Positions 11,120 through 20,150 of a stretch of DNA of 64,000 bases are shown here, one piece after another; position 1 is the stretch's first letter, and each line of letters opens with the position of its first letter. The translations under genes and the position numbers were made by a program. The stretch is taken from positions 1,178,001 through 1,242,000 of the forward strand of contig JAUPFL010000002.1 in the NCBI GenBank assembly GCA_030562215.1. The letters are read 5' to 3'. The notes under the pieces were generated by a model that saw only the letters and a list, made by a program, of their open reading frames with translations, was not told the DNA's origin and made no database searches. The stretch comes from Peribacillus frigoritolerans. GTDB taxonomy: Bacteria > Bacillota > Bacilli > Bacillales > DSM-1321.

Positions 11120-12151
11120 ATGTCCACGAAAGAAAATGTACAGTTCAGCCCTACACTGCCTTATTCACGGTATGTCGATCCAGAGGTATTCAATGAAGAA
11201 AGTAAAAAAATCTTCAGAAAGAGTTGGATATTGGCCGGGCATGCAAGCCAAGTCGAAAAGGTAGGTGATTTCATGACATTAGATATCGCCGGAGAGCCTA
11301 TTATCGTTTCTCACGGTACCGATGGTGAACTGCGTGCTTTCTACAATATTTGCCCCCATCGCGGAATGAAAGTAGAAAACTCCGATAAAGGAAATAAGAA
11401 AATTTTACAATGCGGATACCATGGATGGACGTTCAAACTAGACGGAAGTGTGCATAGAGCACCTAATTTTAAAACGAATGAACTGGGAATACACAGCTGT
11501 ATGAAATCCATTCGCTTAGAAGTTCAGAATGCCATGATTTTTGTCAATCTTGACAAAAATGCACCTTCTATGGCAGAAGCATATCAGGAATTCTTAGAGG
11601 AAATGAAAGAGTATCCCTTCTTTGATTCACTGAAACTAGTCAGGGAAACCCGCCGTGTAGTAAAAGCTAATTGGAAAGCCGTTGTTGACAATTACCTTGA
11701 ATGTGATCATTGTTCCATTGCTCATCCTGGCTTTGCAAAATCCTTTGATTTATCAAACTTTTGCACAACGACCCACGACAAATTCACCTATCAATATATG
11801 ACAGCAAGCAAGAATGGCGAAGGGGACCAAGCGCGATTTTATTGGGTATGGCCAAATATGATGATTAACGTTTATCCAGGAGACGGGAATGTGAATACCA
11901 TTCAAGTAATTCCTGTTGATGCTGTGACGTCGTTAGGTATTTATCGTGATTACTCCCTGGATGAAAAAACAACCATAGAAAAAGAAGAATATTTTAAATT
12001 TGTTGATCAAGTACGGCAGGAAGATTTTGAACTGGTGGAAAAATTGCAAAAAGGATTAAGTTCCGAGGCTTTTACAAATGGTATCTTTTCTCCAACTGAG
12101 CATGCTGCAGTCTATTTTCATGAACTCATTGATGAAAAGCTTCAGAACTAA
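11120..12151 (+). CDS. Rieske non-haem iron oxygenase, alpha subunit (quaternary-amine type)
   Basis: This is an intact 343-residue ring-hydroxylating-oxygenase-type protein. The Rieske [2Fe-2S] site is C78-x-H80 in CPHRG and C98-x2-H101 in CGYHGW. The catalytic iron site is within residues 191-202, NYLECDHCSIAH, with H197 and H202 as ligands. Length and motifs are closest to oxygenases acting on quaternary amines (carnitine, glycine betaine, stachydrine types) rather than to aromatic dioxygenases. No reductase gene is adjacent; the flavin/[2Fe-2S] reductase at 62415-63383 is one possible partner. It is the last gene before a strong terminator. Substrate assignment is inference. Confidence 0.87.
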   Translation: MSTKENVQFSPTLPYSRYVDPEVFNEESKKIFRKSWILAGHASQVEKVGDFMTLDIAGEPIIVSHGTDGELRAFYNICPHRGMKVENSDKGNKKILQCGYHGWTFKLDGSVHRAPNFKTNELGIHSCMKSIRLEVQNAMIFVNLDKNAPSMAEAYQEFLEEMKEYPFFDSLKLVRETRRVVKANWKAVVDNYLECDHCSIAHPGFAKSFDLSNFCTTTHDKFTYQYMTASKNGEGDQARFYWVWPNMMINVYPGDGNVNTIQVIPVDAVTSLGIYRDYSLDEKTTIEKEEYFKFVDQVRQEDFELVEKLQKGLSSEAFTNGIFSPTEHAAVYFHELIDEKLQN

Positions 12152-12230
12152 CAACTGAGCTGACAATTTGAATGTACTTAAAAAAGAAACGTGATCCAGA
12201 CAATTTTTTGATTTCAATAGTCTAGCAACC

Positions 12231-12280
12231 AACCAGTGTGATTCGGCAGTTTACCGGATCACACTGGTTGAGTTGTTTTT
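12231..12280 (+). terminator. Rho-independent terminator after the Rieske gene
   Basis: AACCAGTGTGAT pairs with ATCACACTGGTT (12231-12269), with an inner CGG/CCG extension, and is followed by a T-rich tail at 12274-12280. It closes the run of genes that begins at the 2222 promoter. Confidence 0.88.
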
Positions 12281-12313
12281 TAGTGCTAATTTTATTGCTT
12301 ATTTCAACAGATA

Positions 12314-12756
12314 TTATTCCGGGTGTGAGGATTTGTTCTTCCATTGTTGTTCTTCAGCAAGAAACTCAAAAAAACATTCATGGCAGTAAGCGGATGCTCA
12401 TTAACTCTTTTAAAGTAATTACTTTTTCGGGCATCTGTTAAATAGCTGCTTTGTTTGATTCTCTCCAACATATATTTTTGACTCATTTTCACTATTTCTC
12501 TTTGGTTGTGTTTATTTTCTTTTAATAAGGCAAATCCCACAGCTCCCACCAATGCATAGATTCCGAGTGCGATTTTCGAGATGGGTAAAGAGTCGTTCTT
12601 AAATAATAGAAAAAAGATTAATGATGGAAAAGCCTATCATCACCGTCGAAAAAAACCGTATTTCATATTTTTCTTCAACAAGGGGGCCAATTTTGATTGA
12701 AGTTGTTCGATATCGTCTTGCATGAAACCCGGTATATTATTTAATTTGATATTCAT
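12314..12756 (-). CDS. ywnF: YwnF-like DUF5392 membrane protein (frameshifted)
   Basis: Read on the minus strand from ATG 12756, behind GGAGGA, the protein starts MNIKLNNIPGFMQDDIEQL. It continues after a shift near 12640 into a two-helix membrane region and a cytoplasmic tail with QREIVKMSQKYMLERIK. A second shift near 12360 restores an ending FLAEEQQ and a TAA at 12314. The start, the two central hydrophobic segments and the tail recall B. subtilis YwnF (DUF5392). The function is unknown. It converges on the Rieske gene. Confidence 0.65.
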
Positions 12757-13230
12757 TGCTTCCTCCTTATTATCTTGCATGTATCCAATAAATCAATGGC
12801 ACTGAAAATTCGTACCTATTAAATGAAACAGGAAAAGGAACCTAATAATATATATCTTATCGTTCGGAAACGTGTTTGTCATTTAATATAACCCTTGGAC
12901 TTTTTAAAGGGAAAGTACAAGCAGTGATGTGAATAAGAATGCCATTTATACGTTTGAATCACCTAGTTAGACAGCGTTATTACAGTATGTTGCCTTAATA
13001 TGCTAACATTGGTATAAATGATGAATGGATTATGGTAAAATGGTCCTTAAATGGAAGCTGTATTTTTCGTTTTTTGATTATTAATAATTATGGATGGCCT
13101 TTTCGCGCCTTTTCTTGTCATAAATTCGTGACTATTGTGGCATTTAGTACTTTTAAATCGAGTTTTGGAACAAATCCATATATAATTAGAAAGCGAGATA
13201 ATAGATTCAAAGATTAAGGAGGGACATAGA
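12757..13230. other. Intergenic stretch without a recognised gene
   Basis: This AT-rich stretch lies between two divergently oriented genes and should hold their promoters. The start of the rightward gene has a clear AAGGAGGG at 13216-13223. The 61-codon frame at 13032 has no ribosome site and no recognisable similarity. Confidence 0.5.
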
Positions 13231-13611
13231 ATGATGGAATGGGCTCTGATCATTTTGTTTGCTGCAGCAGTATTACTGTTCATTTTATCGTTTATTAAAA
13301 AGGATTCTGTAAAAGTGGACAGTCAATTGGAGCAGATTGCCAGCACTTTTGGAGATGAAATGAATGTATTACAGGAAAAAATCAGGAACATCGAGATAGA
13401 TGCTGAAATTACGGTGCAAGAGGCAGGCATTCTAGCAATGTCTTCCGAAAAGCGAAACATGTTACGTGAGGTACTCGACCTACATAAGCGAGGCTATTCA
13501 TTTGAAAGCATCGCACTGAAGACAAAACAGCCAGAAGAAGAAATAGAACGGATGCTTACTCCTTACATGAAAACGACGAATGAAAGGAGAAATGTGGCCA
13601 ATGACATCTAA
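13231..13611 (+). CDS. Small membrane-anchored coiled-coil protein
   Basis: This is a 126-residue protein with one N-terminal membrane helix (residues 2-20). An acidic, probably coiled-coil middle follows, then a C-terminal segment (about 85-118) resembling a helix-turn-helix, LDLHKRGYSFESIALKTKQ. The architecture is like SwrB/YlxL-type proteins, but the context differs, so I do not name it. The start is ATG at 13231 or 13234, behind AAGGAGGG. The next gene begins inside its 3' end, so the two are probably co-translated. Confidence 0.7.
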   Translation: MMEWALIILFAAAVLLFILSFIKKDSVKVDSQLEQIASTFGDEMNVLQEKIRNIEIDAEITVQEAGILAMSSEKRNMLREVLDLHKRGYSFESIALKTKQPEEEIERMLTPYMKTTNERRNVANDI

Positions 13612-14071
13612 ATCAATGCGCAGCTTTGCCGGAGGCCTTGTTGTTGCAGCAGGCTTATGCGGAGCAGTGTACTTCTTTGGTCAAGGTGAAGCGACCGGCA
13701 CATCCGAGAAACTATCGGAAGATGAAATGAAAGAGTCTCTAGCTTCAGAAGGGTATGTCATCCATTCCGAAAAAGAATGGGAAGATCAGATTGCTGAAGC
13801 ACAGTCTGTTAAAGATAAGGCGGAGGCGGAAAAAGAAACGGTAAAAGAACCAACAGAAAAAATCATATACCGTACTGTTCTTACTGTGTCTAAAGGCTCG
13901 ACAAGCATCGATGTGGGTAAAACCCTGCAAAAAGCAAAAGTCATTAAAAATGCCAATGAGTTTTCCGACGCGGTTGAAAAGAAAGGCAAGGCCAACGGAT
14001 TAAGACCTGGAACATATGTGGTGGACAGTGCGATGACGACGGAAAAAATAATTTCCATCATATTTAAATGA
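13601..14071 (+). CDS. Short MltG/YceG-like exported protein
   Basis: This is a 156-residue protein with an N-terminal signal-anchor (SFAGGLVVAAGLCGAVYFF), a charged linker rich in E and K, and a C-terminal domain. The segment TVSKGSTSIDVGKTLQKAKVI resembles the LysM-like N-terminal part of endolytic transglycosylase MltG, but the catalytic domain is absent. It overlaps the previous gene. ATG 13601 gives the best protein start; in-frame ATG 13592 lies closer to AAGGAG. A terminator follows. It may bind or sense cell wall; the function is not established. Confidence 0.65.
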   Translation: MTSKSMRSFAGGLVVAAGLCGAVYFFGQGEATGTSEKLSEDEMKESLASEGYVIHSEKEWEDQIAEAQSVKDKAEAEKETVKEPTEKIIYRTVLTVSKGSTSIDVGKTLQKAKVIKNANEFSDAVEKKGKANGLRPGTYVVDSAMTTEKIISIIFK

Positions 14072-14077
14072 ACATGA

Positions 14078-14104
14078 AAACGACCATCGATAAGATGGTC
14101 GTTT
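14078..14104 (+). terminator. Rho-independent terminator
   Basis: AAACGACCATC pairs perfectly with GATGGTCGTTT around a five-base loop, directly after the gene ending at 14071. The T-tract is short. Confidence 0.75.
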
Positions 14105-14116
14105 CAGTTTGTCTAC

Positions 14117-14285
14117 GAAAGGGGTACGGTCTCATCCCGGACCCCTTTCACGATTTTACCGAGGGAATGATTTCTTTTTACTGTTCCCCCACTGGATTGA
14201 CCGAGACCCCGGAGACTTTTGCGTCGAGGAGGCTTGGCAGCCAGTCGGCGGAAAGGGAGCGGGTTTCTGAAATCAACTGGAACGT
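14117..14285. repeat. Candidate Bacillus intergenic repeat
   Basis: A hairpin (GAAAGGGGT at 14117 pairing with ACCCCTTTC at 14141) is followed by an unusually GC-rich non-coding block at about 14195-14280. That block contains GAGACCCCGGAGAC, GAGGAGGCTTGGCAGCC and a tail of GGCGGAAAGGGAGC. It resembles dispersed intergenic repeats I recall from many Bacillus genomes, which carry GGGTCTC and pyrimidine-rich GCCTCCTC segments on the opposite strand. No second copy is present in this window, so the assignment rests on memory. Confidence 0.45.
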
Positions 14286-14288
14286 TTT

Positions 14289-14864
14289 TTATAGTTTCTT
14301 TAACTTAATCTTTGTCCGTACACCGGCCCACACTGCAATGATAAGTCCTCCAATCGTATCCGCGATTAAATCGATCATTGTATCTTTATTTCCCCCGCCT
14401 TGTAGTGTCATTCCGAATAATTGATCAGAACTAAATTCGTAAATCTCCCATATGACGCCTCCAAGTGCTGAGAAAGAGAGGGTAAACAAAAAGATGAACC
14501 AAGGGGATATCTCTTTGCCTGCATCTCTGTATACCAATCGTTCATATAAAGCAATTCCCGTAAAAGCAAGAAGGGAACCACTTAGTAAATGCAAAAATGT
14601 GTCCCACCACCCCAGTCCATACCAACCTAAAATAGATCCTAAAAATTGTGAACCGAATAAGAAGATTAAATAGGAAATGATAATTGGCAAATTGAATTGA
14701 AGCTTGGTAAATAGGGCCAGTAAAAGGGGAATTGCCCCACATACCACACCGCCTATCGAAACCAGTGATTTGAAAGTTTCATCGGCTGTAAAGTAATAAA
14801 TAGATAAAGCTGCCATGAAAAGTACATACACCAAACTTAATGAAATAACTAGCTTACGATTCAT
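14289..14864 (-). CDS. DUF2238-like multi-pass membrane protein
   Basis: This is an intact 191-residue protein with six predicted membrane helices. The conserved block is WWDTFLH, then IWEIYEF and QGGGNKDTMIDLIAD. These are characteristic of a family of uncharacterised YjdF-like/DUF2238 membrane proteins. ATG 14864 follows AGGTAA on the minus strand. It lies 20 bp downstream of a paralogue (14885-15449) with the same WWD, WEIYEFAGD and RGGNKDTMYD motifs, so the pair looks like a tandem duplication. The function is unknown. Confidence 0.7.
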   Translation of the reverse strand: MNRKLVISLSLVYVLFMAALSIYYFTADETFKSLVSIGGVVCGAIPLLLALFTKLQFNLPIIISYLIFLFGSQFLGSILGWYGLGWWDTFLHLLSGSLLAFTGIALYERLVYRDAGKEISPWFIFLFTLSFSALGGVIWEIYEFSSDQLFGMTLQGGGNKDTMIDLIADTIGGLIIAVWAGVRTKIKLKKL

Positions 14865-14884
14865 ATGATTACCTCAACAAATCA

Positions 14885-15449
14885 TCATAATTTTAATTTT
14901 TGTACACTAGAATAAATGGAAATGAGCAGGCCGCCGGTTAGACCGAAAATTATATCGTACATGGTATCTTTGTTACCGCCTCGCTGCATGGTATGAGTAA
15001 AAGTGAGATCTCCTGCGAACTCATATATTTCCCAAAAAACAGTGGAAGTGACTGAAAGTGAGAGAACAAAAAGGAAAATGACCCACCTTGAAACATCTTT
15101 TCTCGCTTTTTGAGGGATGTATAGTTTATAAAGAGCAATCCCAACAAAACCCACGAAAATACCTTTGTAGAAGTGAAGTCCAGAGTCCCACCATTTAAAA
15201 TCAACATAAAAATTTGCGATGGACCCTAAAAATGTCGTACAGAAAACAAAAACATAATAACCGATTATGATTGGAATGTTAAAGGGATTATTTTTTACAA
15301 ACAGTAATGAAATGGGTATAGCACTTACCAATATTCCCCAAGAGCTACCATCCATCGGGAAGAATCATCTTTTTGAGGTAAAAGATGAGTAAACCTGTCA
15401 TGAATACAATAAAAACCAGACTAAAAATAATGATTATTTTATGTTTCAA
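14885..15449 (-). CDS. DUF2238-like membrane protein, tandem paralogue (frameshifted)
   Basis: The protein starts at TTG 15449 behind AGGTGA and has an N-terminal helix rich in I, F and L. After a shift near 15355-15362 it continues as SSWGILVSAIPISLL. It then shares WWDSGLHF, FWEIYEFAGD and QRGGNKDTMYDI with its neighbour at 14289. About 185 residues and six helices are expected. The small gap and common strand suggest co-transcription of the pair. The function is unknown. Confidence 0.65.
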
Positions 15450-15579
15450 TATACTCACCTCATTCGTAAATATTCATTACGATCATATCCAATTCAGCCA
15501 GATGGAATCCTTCAAAATTGAATTTTTAGGGTATTTTTATGATGTTCTTTTTTAAATTCCCCAACTCACTTAAGTATTA

Positions 15580-16694
15580 TCATTGTTGGCTATGATGGAG
15601 CTTTTTAATGATGACTTTAAATTTAGCCGTAATAAACAATAATAAAGGCATGGCCAGACCATAAGTCGATGCATAGAATAACCATATATTCTTATTGAAT
15701 TCCCCGGATGATGGGACCGTCGGAAAAACAATCAATGAATAAAAAACCATTATCATCCCTAAAGCTGTAGTAAAGGGGCGATAATCTTTTATATTAAATA
15801 TGTTTGAAAATACAACAACCGATACATAAAAATACATAACCGTCCTGGTATAGGTTGTAAAGATCCAAATCGTGGCAATAATAGCTTCAATCCGCATTAG
15901 GAAATTCCCTACATTTATTTTTTTTGCCATCGTATAACTTTGAGCGATATTTCTTGCTGTGTTATCGGGACCAAGAACCAAGATATCCAGCATGATTACC
16001 AGAATTAAAATGATTCCTCCGATCAAAGTGCCAATATAAAAAGCTTTTCCCCCTTTTTTCCTTTCATTGACTTTTGAAGGGAAAATCATTAAGAACATAA
16101 CAGGGGACAGCGTGAACACACTGACATAAAAAAGTGTCGCCCTTATGACAGGTTTGGCTCCATCTTCAAATATCGGCTGAATGTTTTGGATATTTGCTTG
16201 AGGAATGATGGAAATCAAAAAACAGTCAGTAATATTAATACGGGTATGAAGAATATTTCCAACGTGCGTGTAAAAGTTTCCATACCAAGGCGAACTGTAA
16301 AGATCACCACTGCTGCTAACAATATATTTAAAGCTAAAAGCGGGGTATCCGGCATCCAAAAAGTTTCAATGAAATTCCCCACATAATAAGTGCTCTCGGC
16401 AGCAGTGGAAAAGGACCAGATAAAAAATGTGAGATTGATGATCTTTCCGACTAACTTACCGAAAACCTTTTCATTTATTTGATCTAGAACGAGATCAGGA
16501 TATAAATTTCCAACCCTGATGTAAAACCAGACAAAAATCAATGCGATTCCTGTTCCAAATAATGCAGCAAGCCACGCATCCTGCTTTGCAAAACCAGCTA
16601 AAGGAGAAGGGGTATGTAAAATAACCGTTCCTACCGAGTACAAAAGGATTAAAATCATCAATTGATGTGATGAAATTTTGAAACTACCAGGCAT
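15580..16694 (-). CDS. GerB-like spore germination permease, orphan (frameshifted)
   Basis: This is an endospore germination permease of the GerAB/APC fold, about 370 residues with ten predicted helices, normally in the inner spore membrane as part of a nutrient receptor. It starts at ATG 16694 (SSHQLMILILLYSVGTVIL) and contains the family segment NINEKVFGK-like QINEKVFGK. A shift near 16215-16230 is followed by IIPQANIQNIQPIFEDG, the usual GerB loop. It has no GerA or GerC partners beside it. It is homologous to the GerB gene at 21591-22675. It may be an extra subunit exchanging with that receptor; that is inference. Confidence 0.82.
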
Positions 16695-16989
16695 TATTAT
16701 TCACCTATTGGTTCCTTCCTTTTTAATACTCCTTATTTTTGGCTATTCATGTTCAAGTTATTCACACAGAAATCAATTGCCTTTCTTCAACAATCCATCC
16801 CGTTACGTTCTTCTCAATTTTTTTATGGCTTTTTCCTGATGTAGCTTCACTATACAATCTTCGAACTCCTGTCCAAGAGAAGGTTTTTAAATTTCTGATT
16901 TGTTATTGGTTAGAGTTTAGTGAATGTTAGGAATGAATTTTTAAGCATATTAATTGCACTAGTATTATAAGTAGTATATTTCCTTCGGT

Positions 16990-17006
16990 ATGGCACGATC
17001 CTTGCA
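16990..17006 (+). promoter_or_regulatory. Sigma-54 (-24/-12) promoter, consensus
   Basis: TGGCACG at 16991-16997, four bases, then TTGCA at 17002-17006. GG-N10-GC spacing is exact and the match to TGGCACG-N4-TTGCA is perfect. Downstream lie a 31-codon frame at 17032 and a broken GNAT gene at 17187. No enhancer-binding protein gene is nearby. Confidence 0.8.
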
Positions 17007-17186
17007 TATGATTTATTGGTATATCTAATTTATGGAGAAAGGAATGGAAACTGTTAGACACACAATCATTGAAAAACATTTAAGCCCTTGTAAGCAAATT
17101 GGACAGGTTTATATGTCAGGAAGATAAACAGGGTTCGTAAAGGGCGGCGAAGCAATTAAACTTAAAAAGGTTAGGAGAGTATTAGC

Positions 17187-17620
17187 ATGAAAATACCAGT
17201 GGAAAATATAGTAGAGTTAACTGTTGAACATCAATTTTTACAGGCATATCCTATATTGAGTCAGTTACGTACTGATTTGACTTTAAAGGAATATCTAGAT
17301 TTATTAAATGATATGCGTAAGGAGGGTAAACAGTTATTTGCTTTATATCATGATACAAGCATCGTAGCATTAGCAGGTATTAGCTGGCGCGAAGATTCAT
17401 ATAATGAACGCTATGTTTATGTACAAGATTTGGTTACTGATGTAAATCATCGTCCTAGTGGCCTTGGATATAATCTGCTCAGTTATATACATAAATGGGC
17501 GAAAGAACAAGGAGCTGAATATATTACATTGGAATCTTGAATTCGGCCCTTTGACATCCATAAATGTACAATTTTTTAGGATGGAGACGGTATCTATTGG
17601 GTGTAGCCTTTTTTCGTATA
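17187..17620 (+). pseudogene. GNAT-family acetyltransferase, broken at the C terminus
   Basis: The first 117 residues fit a GNAT acetyltransferase: a beta strand (VALAGISWRED), then VQDLVTD and the acetyl-CoA loop region SGLGYNLLSYIHKWAKEQGAEYITLES. After that the frame ends at 17540. Traces of the usual ending can be followed in other frames up to about 17620, but with more than one shift and a stop, so real decay is plausible here. ATG 17187 has AGGAGAG upstream. It lies about 180 bp after a perfect sigma-54 promoter, which is unexpected for a GNAT gene. Confidence 0.55.
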
Positions 17621-17678
17621 TATATACCAGAGATGGAATTTTGCGACTTCAAGAGTGTGGGGAAAATTGGGGTAAAAC

Positions 17679-17816
17679 ATGAAGTTAAGTAGGAAACCAG
17701 GTATTAAGAAACTTGGGATGAAACATATATCTGAACAAGTTAAAGGAAAAAAGTTCTATGCACCTAATCTAAGGGAATGGTGCCCTGCCATCCAAAAATT
17801 GGTTGAAAGCTTTTAA
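17679..17816 (+). CDS. 45-residue open frame of unknown nature
   Basis: A short frame starting ATG 17679 (MKLSRKPGIKKLGMKH) runs into a strong terminator, so it could be the end of a decayed larger gene or a small protein. Its start overlaps the final frame of the GNAT remnant. It is basic with no membrane segment. I do not recognise it. Confidence 0.3.
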   Translation: MKLSRKPGIKKLGMKHISEQVKGKKFYAPNLREWCPAIQKLVESF

Positions 17817-17817
17817 A

Positions 17818-17852
17818 AACTCTGTGGAGGTCTGCAGAGTTTTTTCTTTTTT
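17818..17852 (+). terminator. Rho-independent terminator
   Basis: AACTCTG (17818-17824) pairs with CAGAGTT (17835-17841), followed by a T-rich run to 17852. Confidence 0.75.
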
Positions 17853-18440
17853 GCCCCTAACCATCCTGTTTTCTGTCAATTTAGTCCGATAATAGATTAT
17901 GCGAATATTGGCAATCTATGCATTTACTCATAGGATACTTTTAAACATGACTTTCAATGAATTTGATTTAGATTGTACTGCAGGATGCCTATAAACGATT
18001 AGATGAGGCAACTGTCGCCATAGGCAAGAAAGTTGGGATTAAAAGAAAATTAACATCCAAATTACCTTAAGTATTTTCATCGTAAACTGCCTGCAATTGA
18101 TACTAAGATAATCCTTTTTATGCCGAATTATACCTGCTGATCTGACTCCAAAAGACAAATAGTGTCAGAGTTTGCAAAGATGGCGGAAAGTGGTTTGTAT
18201 TTATCATGTTTTGAATTCTCTGGAAAATAGTTTAGGTACAGAAAGTTAATATCCGAGCCACCTTCAGCAACCTTTAATTAAATTATCGATGAATGGAGCG
18301 TGATTGTTGGAGAAAAAAATTATCATGTCTACAATGATTTAGCTCTTTATTAATTGCAATTTATTTTACTTAGATGGATATAATTGCAGCCAAGGTGAAA
18401 ACATAATTTTAACTAGCTTATGGTTATGAGGGGGTTAGCA
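17853..18440. other. Intergenic stretch, possibly decayed coding sequence
   Basis: No intact gene is present. A 32-codon open stretch from about 17973 (VLQDAYKRLDEATVAIGKK) without a start looks like a gene tail. Around 18133 a short PADLTPK peptide recalls aldehyde dehydrogenases, but nothing supports it further. The promoter of the ger operon should lie near the right end; I could not identify a convincing SigG box. Confidence 0.35.
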
Positions 18441-20123
18441 TTGAAATCTCGAGTTCCTATCCCATTGAGGAAGTTAATTGAAGATAAACAATCAGTGAAA
18501 AATAAAAAACAACAAGAAGAGCTAAATCAAAGCGGAAATCCAAACTCCAGCAAAACTAAAAATCAAAGCCAAAATCCAGTTCAAAATGCTCAAAACAGAA
18601 GTAAAGACTCAAAGAATCATCAAACCAAACTTATATCCTCCGATCTTCAATATAATTTTGATCATATTAAGAAAACGTTAGGAAATAGTTCAGACATAAT
18701 TATAAGGGATTTTCAAGCAGGTAAAAATGGGGAAATTAAGTTAGGCATCGTTTACACAGATGGATTAACGGATTCAGCTTCCATCCAAGATTTAATCCTC
18801 GACACTTTGATGGTTGAAATTCGGAACTCTGACTTGGACGTGGAGATCCCTGATTGTTTTGAAATGATAAAATCACATACTCTGCCTATAGGGGAAATAG
18901 TGGAAATAACTGATTTTCAAAAGTTTTTTAACCATGTTTTATCGGGAGACACGATGTTATTATTGGACGGCTCCACTAAAGGAATGGCACTCGGTTCGAG
19001 AAATTGGGTCGATCGCGGGGTTCAAGAACCTTCCTCCCAAACAGTAGTAAGAGGACCAAAGGATGGGTTTACTGAAACGCTGCGGACAAATACTGCTTTA
19101 ATACGACGGAGAATAAAAGATCCTAGCCTATGGCTTGAAACAAAGCAGATTGGAGAAAAAACGCAAACGGACGTTGCGATTATGTATTTAAAAGGTGTTG
19201 CCAATGATAAAACGGTTTCAGAATTGCAAAGCCGGTTAAATCGAATCAATATAGATGCGATTCTTGAGAGTGGATACATTGAAGAGCTTATTCAGGATGA
19301 AGTATACACTCCATTTCCAACCATTTATAATACGGAACGTCCTGATGCTGTAGCCGCTGCCATTTTAGAAGGAAGGATTGCGATACTGGTTGACGGAACG
19401 CCGTTTGTCCTTATCGTTCCAGCACTGATGGTGCATTTTTTCCAGTCGAGTGAAGACTATTATCAACGGGCAGACATTGCAACATTAATTCGAGTATTAC
19501 GGTATTTATCCTTTTTCCTTGCTTTGCTTACACCGTCACTTTATGTAGCTGTCTCGACTTTTCATCAAGAAATGCTTCCTACTCCATTACTCATAAGTCT
19601 AGCCTCACAACGAGAGGGAGTTCCTTTTCCTGCTTTTGTGGAGGCGATGCTGATGGAGGTAGTGTTTGAAATTTTGCGTGAGGCAGGTGTGAGGATGCCT
19701 AGGGCAATCGGTTCATCCATTTCCATCGTTGGTGCATTAGTTATTGGGCAGGCTGCTGTCGAAGCAGGGTTCGTTTCAGCAACGATGGTTATCATCGTCG
19801 CATTAACAGCCATCAGTAGTTTTGTGTTTCCATCCAATAGTATGGCCATTGCTTTTCGGATGCTTCGTTTCTTGTTCATGATCCTTGCAGCTACATTTGG
19901 ATTATACGGGATCATTTTGGGGCTGATCGTGATGGTCTTGCATTTAAATAGCTTACGATCTTTTGGTTTACCATATTTAGCTCCAAATGCACCATTCATT
20001 TTACAAGATCAAAAAGACAACATCATTCGTATGCCACATTGGTCATTAGTAAAGCGGCCTCGATTGATCAGTAAAAATGATACAGACAGAGGAGATGTCA
20101 GTTCTCCGAAACCACCTAGATAA
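18441..20123 (+). CDS. GerA-family spore germination receptor subunit A
   Basis: This is an intact subunit A of a nutrient germinant receptor, about 560 residues. A long hydrophilic N terminus rich in Q, N, K and S (residues ~15-70) precedes the conserved soluble domain (DVAIMYLKGVAND). The membrane part holds several C-terminal helices, with LREAGVRMPR, the conserved PFPAFVEA and the ending LAPN. TTG 18441 is chosen because GAGGGGG lies six bases upstream; ATGs at 18420 and 18426 are alternatives. The order gerA-gerC-small ORF-gerB follows with short gaps, typical of a ger operon with the B gene moved last. The germinant is unknown. Confidence 0.9.
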   Translation: MKSRVPIPLRKLIEDKQSVKNKKQQEELNQSGNPNSSKTKNQSQNPVQNAQNRSKDSKNHQTKLISSDLQYNFDHIKKTLGNSSDIIIRDFQAGKNGEIKLGIVYTDGLTDSASIQDLILDTLMVEIRNSDLDVEIPDCFEMIKSHTLPIGEIVEITDFQKFFNHVLSGDTMLLLDGSTKGMALGSRNWVDRGVQEPSSQTVVRGPKDGFTETLRTNTALIRRRIKDPSLWLETKQIGEKTQTDVAIMYLKGVANDKTVSELQSRLNRINIDAILESGYIEELIQDEVYTPFPTIYNTERPDAVAAAILEGRIAILVDGTPFVLIVPALMVHFFQSSEDYYQRADIATLIRVLRYLSFFLALLTPSLYVAVSTFHQEMLPTPLLISLASQREGVPFPAFVEAMLMEVVFEILREAGVRMPRAIGSSISIVGALVIGQAAVEAGFVSATMVIIVALTAISSFVFPSNSMAIAFRMLRFLFMILAATFGLYGIILGLIVMVLHLNSLRSFGLPYLAPNAPFILQDQKDNIIRMPHWSLVKRPRLISKNDTDRGDVSSPKPPR

Positions 20124-20150
20124 AATTGATGGGATTATGAGGGTTTTACG

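Noticed and set aside
13032..13217. 61-codon plus-strand frame
   Set aside because: No ribosome site and no recognisable sequence; it lies in the promoter region of the gene at 13231.
18121..18240. PADLTPK and YHVL peptides suggesting an aldehyde dehydrogenase remnant
   Set aside because: The two matches are short, separated by stops and unrelated sequence, and no further similarity supports them.
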